Source: Solanum dulcamara
Taxonomy: Eukaryota; Streptophyta; Magnoliopsida; Solanales; Solanaceae
NCBI RefSeq assembly: GCF_947179165.1
Contig: NC_077248.1
Span: 9,483,256-9,547,255 of the forward strand
Length of the DNA: 64,000 nucleotides
Reading direction: 5' to 3'
The notes beneath the pieces are model-generated. The model worked only from the letters and a program-made list of their open reading frames with translations, searched no databases and was not told where the DNA came from. This document shows, piece after piece, positions 25,390 to 35,401 of this stretch (the stretch's first letter is position 1; every line of letters begins with the position of its first letter). The translations under genes were made by a program, and so were the position numbers.

Positions 25390-25626
25390 TGTTAAATTAT
25401 TGTGGATGTATTATTGTGGATGTCACATCCAAGTGGGACCCACCCACTTGGCTATTTGTCAAATTGGGCAACTAATTGCCCTATCTTCTCACCTTATAAA
25501 TATGCACAAGTTTGTGCAAAATGTAAGAGAATATATAGACGGTAATTCTTGGTTTCTCTGTTCTATTTCTCTTCTTCTCTATTACTTTCTCCTCTTTATT
25601 TTATTAAGCTAGTATATTTTACAATA
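25390..25626 (+). repeat. Copia LTR type B (3' LTR of left copy)
   Basis: About 237 bp, matching the LTR at 34975-35198 of the right copy except for a 13-bp tandem duplication of ATTATTGTGGATG near its start. A TATA-like CTTATAAATATG lies near 25494. The terminal CA appears mutated to TA, which serves as the Stowaway target. Confidence 0.85.
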
Positions 25627-25901
25627 CTCCCTTCATTTTTTTTTATTTATCAAATTTTAACTTGACACATCTATTAAGAAAATAATGATTAATATAATGA
25701 GTTTACCATTTTACCTATAATGATTGATAGAGTTCTAAACACATTTACTCACTATATTTTTCAAAGACATTGACTCAATATTAATAAATTGAGGATAAAA
25801 TAGAAAGAAAAAAATTGTCCTTTCTTGATTTGTCAAAATTGAAAAATAAAAAGGAAAATCAAATTAAAAAATATTTGACAAGTAAATAGGAACGGAGGGA
25901 G
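25627..25901. mobile_element. Stowaway-like MITE (275 bp)
   Basis: Terminal inverted repeats CTCCCTTCATTTTTTTT... and the reverse complement of ...TAGGAACGGAGGGAG, with TA duplications at 25625-25626 and 25902-25903. The subterminal sequence (TTATTTATCAAATTTTAACTT versus its partner) also pairs. No coding capacity. Inserted exactly at the end of the Copia LTR. Confidence 0.85.
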
Positions 25902-25912
25902 TATGTATCTTA

Positions 25913-26338
25913 CCACTAATTAAGAGTTTCATTTATGATATTGAGGAAGATACACTTAGATACATATAATTTTGCTACTAGATACACTAAAATAGGGAGA
26001 GAGGAGAGCGAGATCCGTTATGTATCCAGATATATGTGAATCATACTAGATACACACTAGATACATGTATATGTATGATATGGTATGATTCCAGATACAT
26101 AGAAGAGTGACGAGTGAGATGGGAGAGAGGTGACGAAGGTGAGCGAAATTTGTTATGTATCCCAGATACATGCGAATACACTCGAATATAATGTATCTAG
26201 AATAAATTACACATAATTTTGATCTTATGTATTCTGAGATACATATATCTGGACATATCTAAATGTACCAAAATCTGATAAGATTCGTAATATTGTAAAT
26301 TAGACTGTATATAAGTAATTAACTCCTAAATTAGTGGA
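25913..26338. mobile_element. Candidate non-autonomous TIR element with GATACA repeats
   Basis: Ends pair as CCACTAATTAAGAGTT on the left and the reverse complement of AACTCCTAAATTAGTGG on the right. The interior has many GATACA/TGTATC motifs (AGATACAC, TGTATCCAGATA, CCAGATACAT). No target duplication was found, so class is uncertain; a MULE-like or foldback origin is possible. Confidence 0.5.
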
Positions 26339-26671
26339 ATTTATGTAAGTTTTCCTTTTTAAATTTAATTTGGACGATCATCTTGTAGTTACTTCGTTTT
26401 AATCTTGTATCTTAAATTAAAAATATTAAAATATTTTAAAATTTTGTTACCTTAAAAATGTTATGTAAAAAATAAATTAAAGTTTATTAAAAATATATTT
26501 TTTAAATAAACTAAAAATGAAAGGAAAATAAGTAAATTAAAATGGAAGAAGTAATTTACTAAAAGGTTAAATATTTCAAGGCTAGTAAGTAGTAATGTAT
26601 TATGAAAGTAATGTTTTGCATATTGCAATTTCTTTTTTTTCCCCGTAAAAAAAGTCTAAATATTTGTAAAC
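26339..26671. other. AT-rich spacer
   Basis: About 330 bp of very AT-rich sequence between the GATACA element and the LINE piece. I see no gene or recognisable repeat. Confidence 0.5.
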
Positions 26672-26748
26672 GATTTGAAATAAGTTAAAGTATTCCCAAA
26701 AGAGAAAGTTTTAAGTATCTTGGGTCCTTCATTTAAGGTAGGGGTAAT
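26672..26748 (+). mobile_element. Displaced 5' piece of the RTE LINE
   Basis: The plus strand encodes PKRESFKYLGSFI followed by a stop and Gly. In RTE LINE proteins this lies directly before the G-D-I-D segment that ends the piece at 11492-12383. The piece sits next to the TCTAC target duplication of the solo LTR. It is separated from the rest of the LINE by the Gypsy element and the inversion. The LINE appears 5'-truncated near 26672. Confidence 0.75.
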
Positions 26749-26753
26749 GTAGA

Positions 26754-29700
26754 TGTCACGATACAACCCCATAGGCCGTGACTGATGCCCCGCATGGACA
26801 CCCGTATACATATTCTTTAACTATATGTTTATTTCACATCAAGCGGTGCTAAGGATCTTATAACGACCAAACCATGGTCTCGGGACCGTCACATAAATAT
26901 TCATATAAATGCAAGCCGACAAGGCTGCTACCACAATCATGATAATATTCGCTAGCCGACGAGGCTGCTGTAAAAAAATAATAGTATTCGCATATTGATA
27001 TTACACACCCAATTGATCATGTTTGGATATGACCCACACACATGTCCATAGACCTCTAAGAGTTTCAATAGTACAATATGACGGGACAGGACCCCGTCAT
27101 ACCCTTAGTCAACATATTCATATATTTAGATCAGAAAAGATCTATACCAAATCTGGGCTCTGGAGCAACGAAACTCTCCAAGATAGCAAGAGGGAAGTCT
27201 TAAGCTGGCGGCTCACCAAAATGAGTATCTGCACCTGCGGGCATGAAACGCAGCTCCCCAAAGAAAGGAGGTCAGTACGGAATATGTACCGAACATGTAA
27301 AGCGTGCAATACAGTAAAAAGATCATAATTGAAATATGGAGTACAGTAAATGTGTACAATATCCAGAATGCCAAAACACTTGCCTTTGTACATAATCATA
27401 TTTGTCAATAACATATATCATATGCATATATATATATCGTACCCGACCCCTAATGAGGGACTCGGTGAATAAGGTCATCATATGCCCTCCTGGCCGCCAT
27501 ATCATATCATTATTTCATCATATCGTCATATCATCGTATTGTCATATCTTCATACCATCATATCATATATATATATATCGTACCCGGCCCTCTAATGAGG
27601 GACTCAGTGAATAATGCATTTAGATTGTGCACAAATACATACCCGACGTGAGACTCTGTGAAAGATACATTAAGGTATGCACGAGTAGAGTAGTGAGTAA
27701 CCATATGCATTTAAATCATCATTTGAGACTCAATAGAATAATTAAAATGAACCATTATTTAAAAATTAAGACAATAGTCATTCAAGTAACCTTCGATTGC
27801 CATTATAAATCATGCAAAATATGAATTATACTGTAGCATGAATTGTACTAAAATATAAATCTTACCAACTAAAATGGCTGAAATCATACATATGAGTCAA
27901 GACATGACGATATAAATTATAGAAATTAAGAACGTTAGCCTTCCTAGTATATCTAAGAATAAGAGCTTTGTTGGAATTTTATGCATTCGTCGACCGTTTG
28001 TTTCATAAGATCATGCCAAAAGAAAGGAATGTTAGCTTTACATACCTTTAGCGCTTATTAGTCTCACAATATGTATATGCTACCCAATAATACTTCAACC
28101 TATATTAAGATGCCAACAACTACGGTTAAGCTACGGGAAGATTCAAAACATATTTTAACGTTAGTAATTCCTTTCTAGATATTTAGACGACGTTTTCTCT
28201 TGTATCCAAATCAACTACATACAACCAACCAACATCAATCATTATATGTTCAATACCAATCCGGACAGCCCACACAATATTTCAAACAGTCCACATTCAC
28301 AACATACAATAACGATTCACATACAGCTACTACATTCTCAAGTTACTTCTATAGTTCGTAGCCTTAACGTTTGCATGTAAGAACTTATAACAGCCCATCC
28401 AACATACAACATGATGTATACTCTTAACTATAATTAATTTTTTTTCCAACTTGATGAAAACAACAAGTCCAAAACAGTCCATTACCACAACACGTCCAAA
28501 ACAGTCCAATAAAATGTCCAAATCAATCCCTAAACAATTCTCGGAATTCTTGCAAACGTTTACGAACACACTAAGCAAACCACATATGATTCTTACACAT
28601 TATTTCATGTCTTCTTTTCATATAATTTCAGTAGGTTATGACCAGCTATCCACACGACAAGTACAACATCAATTCATACGCAACTAAGCTACATAGTCAT
28701 TTCTATAATCCTTACAACAACTCACAAACGACTTTAGTTTCAACTCCAATCATTATACACCTTCATTTTCATCATAAGATTCATGATAATAACAATCAAA
28801 ATATCAAGTAAAAACAGTTCACTAACTTCCTCACTAAACAGTCCACACACGGTTTCAACATGCTTCAACATCACTCACATAGAATCTTAGATTCAATTAT
28901 TTTCATACTAACACAACTTCACCTCTAACCTTCCAATTCTTATTATTATTTTTACCATGAGATATATGATAGTAACTATCATAATTATTAAAGAAAATCA
29001 GTCCATCAATGCCACTAAAACAGTCCCCACGGCCACAACAATATTCCAACATGAACGTTCACGATTTTATGCATGCAATTCATGTTTATCAAGTTACAAC
29101 CATACTTCAATACCAACACCTATAAAATCATGGTTATTATCATGTTCCCACATCAACAAACCTTATTACATACATACAACTTATATTTACACATCTACAT
29201 CACCCTTGATACATGAAAAAGAAAGTTAGATCTTACCTTGACAACTTGACTTTTCAACTTGGCTAGAGTTTGTGAATTGAAATGAAAATGGTTCTTGTTG
29301 CTCCAATGACTGTCTTCACGTTTCTAGGGACATTCCAAGGGTTGAAACACCTTGAAAAATAATTTTTGGATCAAAACTCAAAGACCTCAAAAATCAGCCC
29401 ATTTGGTCAAGACTCTCTCTCTCTAGGTTCTAAGTTTTCTTTCTTTGTGTTGTGTAGTTGAAATGAATGTATTTTCTGATATCCTTAGTCATATTTTGGT
29501 TAAACTATGATGCCTAAAAGGTGGTCACATTCTCCACTCAAGACAATGAGTCACTCCATTAACTTTACACAAAAAAATCATTTCTTTTTCTCCTACTTTC
29601 GGCTAGGTGTTGGATGAATTGTCCATCTTTGTTTCCTTTCTTCTTTCTTTTCAATTGTTTACAAGACAATTGCTTGTGTAGTTGATGATTCATACATTAA

Positions 29701-29810
29701 CCCTTTTCTATTGTAATCATACAATATGGATGATCAATATTTAATGTGAAATGATTCCTCCACCATGTGATGTCTTCATAAAATAATGCATGCTTTTATA
29801 AAGTAATGGA
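26754..29810 (+). mobile_element. Part 2 of the long solo LTR (Gypsy type), now inverted
   Basis: It begins TGTCACGATACAACCCCATA after GTAGA (26749-26753, reverse complement of TCTAC) and ends in ATGGA (reverse complement of TCCAT) next to the Copia LTR at 29811. The TGTCACGA..CCC start and segments such as CATGAAACGCAGC, then AGGTCAGTACGGAATATGTA, are familiar from long LTRs of plant Gypsy elements. With the 19746-20161 piece the LTR is about 3.47 kb. Two near-copies of a block containing ATATCGTACCCG(A/G)CCC and AATGAGGGACTC occur at about 27428-27475 and 27566-27613. No coding capacity. No internal Gypsy sequence lies beside it, hence solo LTR. Confidence 0.75.
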
Positions 29811-30049
29811 TGTTGTAAAATACACTAAATTGAGCAAACAAAATGGAGAGGATAAGAGAATTAAAAGGAGAGCAGACGAGGAAAAGAAATTCTTCCGTGT
29901 TGGTGTATCAAATTCTGTGTACAAGGGTAAGAATTTATAGGAGAATAAGAAGTGATTGTGGGCAAGTTGCCCACTTTTAGTGGGCCCCACATGAAGAAAA
30001 TTAAATGCAAGTAGGCTAGTGGACATTCAATCCAACTTGCTTTTTAACA
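29811..30049 (-). repeat. Copia LTR type A (3' LTR of right copy)
   Basis: 239 bp, same length as and nearly identical to 20162-20400 in reverse complement. Confidence 0.9.
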
Positions 30050-30248
30050 CTTCCCCTTGGATGTCCACGTGTAAGGTGCCTTGTTAAAACCTTACTACAA
30101 AAAATTCAGTGGAAAAAAGAGTACACACATCTAGTAATACGTCTTAATTGCTGCCTCATTAAAAACCTTACCAGGAAAACCCAGTGGGACAAAACCTTGG
30201 TTAAGGAAAAAAGAGTGCAACGCGTATTTACTCCCCCTGATGAAAGCT

Positions 30249-33200
30249 TCATTTGATATTTTGGAGACGGCGCATTCCAACCTTATGCCTTAGCTTCTCA
30301 AAAGTTGATGTTGGTAATGCCTTTGTGAATAAATCTTCAAGATTATCACTTGAACGAACTTGTTGTACATCAATTTCACCATTCTTCTGAAGATCATGTG
30401 TGAAGAATAATTTTGGTGAAATGTGTTTCGTTCTGTCTCCTTTTATGAAGCCACCTTTCAATTGAGCTATGCACGCGACATTGTCTTCGAATATAATTGT
30501 GGGTATTTTAACATTATTTTCTAGACCACATCTTTCTTTGATGAACTTTATCATCGATCTCAACCACACACATTCTCTACTTGCTTCATGAATTGCTATT
30601 ATTTCAGCATGATTTGAAGAAGTAGCAACAATGGACTGTTTTGTAGATCGCCATGATATAGCAGTCCCTCCATGTGTAAACAAATAACTTGTCTGAGAAT
30701 GAGCTTTATGTGGGTCTGATAAATAACCTGCATCTGCATAACCAATAAGGTCTGCGCAACCTTTGTTAGTATAAAACAAACCCATATCAATAGTACCATT
30801 CAGGTATCGCAAAATATATTTGATACCGTTCCAATGCCTTCGCGTTGGGGATGAACTATACCTTGCTAACAAATTAACAGAAAATATTATGTCAGGTCTA
30901 GTTGCGTTAGCAAGATACATAAGTGCACCAATAGCACTGAGATATGATACTTCAGGACCAAGAATTTCTTCATCCTCTTCTGGAGGTCGAAATTGATCTT
31001 TTTCCACTTTAAGTGATCAAACAACCATTGGAGTACTTAATGGATGTGCTTTGTCCATGTAAAATCTTTTTAAGATTTTTCTCAGTGTAGGCAGATTGAT
31101 GGACAAAAACTCCGTCTGCTAAATGTTCAATTTGCAGACCTAGACAAAGTTTTGTCTTTCCAAGGTCTTTCATTTCAAATTCTTTCTTTAGATATTCAAT
31201 TGCCTTTTGGACCTCTTCAGGGGTTCCAATGAGATTTATGTCATCAACATAAACGGCGAGTATAACAAACTCTGATTCCGTTTTCTTAATAAAAACACAT
31301 AGACAAATAACATCATTAATATAACCTTCATTTATTAAGTACTCACTTAGGCGATTATACCACATGCGCCCCGATTGTTTCAGACCATATAATGATCTTT
31401 GGAGTTTTATTGAGTATACTTCCCGAGACTTTTTACATGCTTCAGGCAATTTTAATCCTTCTGAGATTTTCATGTAAATTTCATTATCAAGTGAACCATA
31501 AAGGTAAGCTGTAACCACATCCATTAGGTGTATTTCAAGATTTTTATGTACAGCTAAACTGATGAGATATCGAAATGTTATTCCATACATAACAGGTGAA
31601 TATGTTTCTTCATAGTTGACTCCGGGTCTTTGAGCGAATCCTTGTGCAACAAGGCGTGCCTTATATCTTACAATTTCATTTCTCTCATTTCGTTTTCTAA
31701 CAAAAACCCATTTATAGCCAACTGGTTTTACACCTTCAGGGGTTTGGACTACAGGTCCAAAAACCTCACGTTTAGCAAGTGAGTCTAATTCTGATTGAAT
31801 TGCCTTTTGCCATTCTGGCCAATCACATCTACGTCGACAATCTTCGACGGATTTAGGTTCAAGACTTTCACTATCTTGCATAAGGTTAATTGCAACATTA
31901 TATGCAAAAACATTATCCACCGTAATTTTTGATCGATCTAAATTTATCTAATCACCGGTAGAACTTATTGAAAGTTCTTCATTCACTTGAGTCTCGGGTT
32001 CACTGATTCTTCAGGAATATCAGGATTACTCAAATCTTGACCTTCTTCAGGAGGTTCTTTTGTAGTATCATCATTATTATTTCTCGCGCTTCTCTTTCTA
32101 GGATTTGTATCCTTTGAACCCAACGGTCTACCACGCTTCTGGCGTGTTTGGGATTCAGAAGCTATGATACTTGTAGATGGTCCTTTTGGGACATCAATCC
32201 GGATAGGTACATTCACTGCAGGGATATGTGACTTAGTTATCCGTTTCAAATCAGTAAATGCATCTGGCATTTGATTTGCTATTGTCTGCAAGTGGATGAT
32301 CTTCTGGACCTCTTGTTCACATGTGCGGGTACGTGGATCAAAATTTGATAGTGATGAAACTTTCCACGCAATTTCTTTTTCTTTTTCGGGTTCCTTTTTC
32401 TCTCCCCCCTAATGGCGGGAAAATTGTTTCATCAAACCGATAATCTGCAAATCGAGAAGTGAATAAATCTCCAGTCAACGGTTTAAGGTATCGAATTATG
32501 GAGGGTGAGTCAAACCCAACATATATGCCCAACCTTCGTTGAGGGCCCATTTTTGTACGTTGTGGTGGTGCTACAGGCACATATACCGCACAACCAAAAA
32601 TTCTTAAATGGGCTATATTTGGTTCATGACCAAATACTAATTGCGATGGAGAGTATTTATTATAATGTGTCGGTCTGAGACGGACAAGTGCTGCTGCATG
32701 TAAGATAGCATGACCCCAAACAGTAATTGGCAATTTTGTTTTCATTAGTAGAGGTCTTGCTATCAATTGTAGGCGTTTAATAAATGACTCTACAAGGCCA
32801 TTTTGAGTATGAACATGAGCAACAGGATGTTCAATTTTTATCCCAATTGATAAGCAATAATCATTAAATACTTGGGATGTAAATTCTCCAGCATTATCAA
32901 GGCGAATGGCCTTAATTGGATAATCTGGGAATTGCGCTCTCAATCTGATTATTTGTGCTAACAACTTCGCAAACGCCAGGTTGCGAGATGATAACAGGCA
33001 CACATGAGACCATCTAGATGATGCATCTCTTAGGACCATAAAATATCTAAACAATCCACTAGGTGGATGAATAGGGCCACATATATCTCCATGTATACGC
33101 TCTAAAAATCTAGGAGATTCGATACCGACCTTCAGGGTCGATGGTCTGGCAATTAATTTGCCTTGATAACAAGCAGCACATGAAAATTCATCATTTGTAA

Positions 33201-34893
33201 GAATCTTCTGGTTCTTTAAAGGATGTCCAGTTGAATTTTCAAGAATTCGTCTCATCATTATTGATCCAGGATGACCTATTCGATCATGCCATAGCACAAA
33301 TATATTTGGATCAATAAACTTCTGGTTTACGATCATATTTGCTTCAATTGCACTAATTTTTGCATAATATAGGCCAGATGACAGAGTTGGTAATTTTTCC
33401 AAAATATATTTCTGGCCTGAGACACTCTTGGTTATACCAAGATATTCAATATTCATTTCATTTAATGTCTGAACATGATATCCATTTCTGCGGATATCTT
33501 TAAAACTTAACAAGTTTCTTGGGGATTTAGAAGAAAATAGTGCATCTTCTATAATATTTTTTGTCCCCTTAGGTAGAATTATAGTAGCTCTTCCGGAGCC
33601 TTCTATCATTTTTGAATTACCAGAAATTGTAGTAACATTAGCTTTTCTTCTAAGTAAATTGGAAAAATATTTCTCGTCTTTAAATATAGCATGGGTTGTT
33701 CCACTATCAATTACACAAATATCTTCGTGATTTATCATTGATCCAAATAAGATTTAAGGCATTTCCATATTTTCTTCACAAAGAAAGAAAGTAAATATTA
33801 TAATTAATACATAATTTATTATACAAAATTTTATTTTATTACATGGATCTAAAAAAATACAAACATAATATTTAATACATACAACAATAAAGAGAATTGT
33901 TTAAATATTATCGGGCTTATCAACATTCATATTTACTTCTGGAAAATTAAAGAAATCAGCTACATCCAAATGCATGGGCTCAATATTATCTTCAGAGATA
34001 AAATTTGTCTCTGGATTATTTTCTGCCCTTTTCAGAGATGCTTGATATAGCTGAACAAGGCGCTTTGATGACCGGCAAATTCACGACCAGTGCCCCACAC
34101 CTCCACATCTATGACATATTGTTTCTTAATTATTCTTCGGTAAAGCTTCTAGCTTTTTACACTGCCTTTTATATTACTGATTATTTCTCGGTGTCAGCCG
34201 AGCATCATGATTAAAATTTCTTCTTTGACTACGAGCACGACCACGACCACGACTGGGGCCATGGCCTCTTTTTCGTTGGTTAGAATTTGCCTGATTCACT
34301 TCAGGGAGTGGCAAAGAACCAACAGACCGACTATCATGATTTTTCATTAATAATTCATTATGACGTTCAGCAATAAGTAAGTGAGATAATAATTCAGAAT
34401 ATTTTGTAAAGCCTTTTTCGCGATATTGCTGCTGCAAGAACATAGTCGCGGGTGGAAATGTGGAGTATGTTTTTTCAAGTTTATCTTGTTCCGTGATTTC
34501 ATCTCCGCATAAAGTTAACTGAGCTATAATTCGAAATAAAGCAGAATTATATTCAGTTATATTTTTAAAGTCCATTAGTCTCAGATTTAACCAGTCATGA
34601 CGTGCTTGTGGAAGCATGACCAACTTCAGGTGGTCATACCTTTCTTTTAAATTTTTCCACAATTTCAAGGGATCTTTTAATGTAAGATATTGTAATTTAA
34701 GACCCTCGTCAAGATGGTGGCGGAGGAAAATCATAGCTTTTGCACGGTCTTGACTAGATGCCTGATTATCATCTTTGATGGTGTCTGCCAGACCCATCGA
34801 TTCAAGATGAATTTCGGCATCTAGTGCCCATGAGGAGTAGTCTTTTCCAGAAATATCAAGAGCAGTAAATTCAATTTTAGAAATATTTGTCAT
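30249..34893 (-). pseudogene. Copia gag-pol, right copy, less broken
   Basis: Gag starts at 34893 (MTNISKIEFTALDISGKDY) and meets a private stop after TPRNNQ (CAA to TAA near 34173). Protease and integrase form one open frame 32338-33738 with D-S-G (CVIDSGTTHAIF), HRIGHPGSIMM, RLDNAGEFTSQVFN and a complete core. This frame is broken in the left copy. A private stop (CAA to TAA) lies just upstream of 33738. Reverse transcriptase 31009-31920 has AVYVDDINLIG. RNase H 30249-31007 is open through the point where the left copy has a stop. It shares with the left copy the stop between gag and the zinc knuckle, a G-run frameshift after integrase, the frameshift and stop before reverse transcriptase, and a frameshift plus TGA between reverse transcriptase and RNase H. 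Confidence 0.9.
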
Positions 34894-34974
34894 TTTATAA
34901 AAATAAAATTAAATAAAACTCTTATACCACTTTTGTTATCTTGAAAAATTAGTTGGAGCCTCGTGCTGATAACG

Positions 34975-35198
34975 TGTTGTAAAATATACTAGCTTAATAA
35001 AATAAAGAGGAGAAAGTAATAGAGAAGAAGAGAAATAGAACCGAGAAAATCAAGAATTGCCATCTATATATTCTCTTACATTTTGCACAAACTTGTGCAT
35101 ATTTATAAGGTGAGAAGATAGGGCAATTAGTTGCCCAATTTGACAAATAGCCAAGTGGGTGGGTCCCACTTAGATGTGACATCCACAATAATTTAACA
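34975..35198 (-). repeat. Copia LTR type B (5' LTR of right copy)
   Basis: 224 bp, the undup­licated form of the LTR at 25390-25626. It borders the CGTTATCAGCACGAGG primer site on its inner side (complement ending at 34974). Confidence 0.88.
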
Positions 35199-35401
35199 GG
35201 CAGTAATATTTTAAAAATATAAGTAATAATAGTATATATAGTCGTGAAGTGTGTATGCAGTTTTTTTTTAAAAAAAAATTCAGTTACCCATTGACCTTCA
35301 CCTACCCAAGCCCAACCAACAAAAGAAAAAAACAAATAAGCAGCTCAAATGCTCAGTGCCAAAATCTATTGATCCCAAATCAGAAAAAGTTGAGCAAAAA
35401 A

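Larger units (their letters stand above)
20162..25626 (+). mobile_element. Copia retrotransposon, left copy (LTR A / LTR B hybrid)
   Basis: 5' LTR 20162-20400 (239 bp, type A: TGTTAAAAAGCAAGTTGG to TTTTACAACA), then the primer site CGTTATCAGCACGAGG. 3' LTR 25390-25626 (type B: TGTTAAATTATTGTGGATG to TATTTTACAATA), preceded by the purine tract AAGGGGGAG (25381-25389). The two LTRs are largely different in sequence. Left flank is TCCAT. The body encodes gag, protease, integrase, reverse transcriptase and RNase H in Copia order and is broken at many points. A Stowaway MITE sits in the last TA of the 3' LTR. The 3' untranslated part has two diverged copies of a roughly 70-bp unit (CCCACTGGGTTTTCCT). 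Confidence 0.93.
29811..35198 (-). mobile_element. Copia retrotransposon, right copy (LTR B / LTR A hybrid)
   Basis: Read on the minus strand. 5' LTR 34975-35198 (type B) and 3' LTR 29811-30049 (type A), the reverse pairing of the left copy. Purine tract AAGGGGAAG (complement at 30050-30058). Outer flank at the type A end is ATGGA (29806-29810), reverse complement of the TCCAT beside the left copy. The outer flank at the type B end is GGCAG with no matching partner found. The body is nearly identical to the left copy at protein level. The 3' untranslated region diverges from the left copy after GAGGCAGCA. Confidence 0.93.

Noticed and set aside
35199..35203. GGCAG as the target duplication of Copia LTR B
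   Set aside because: No matching pentamer lies at the other LTR B end (25627 or 25902), so it could not be used as support for the inversion.
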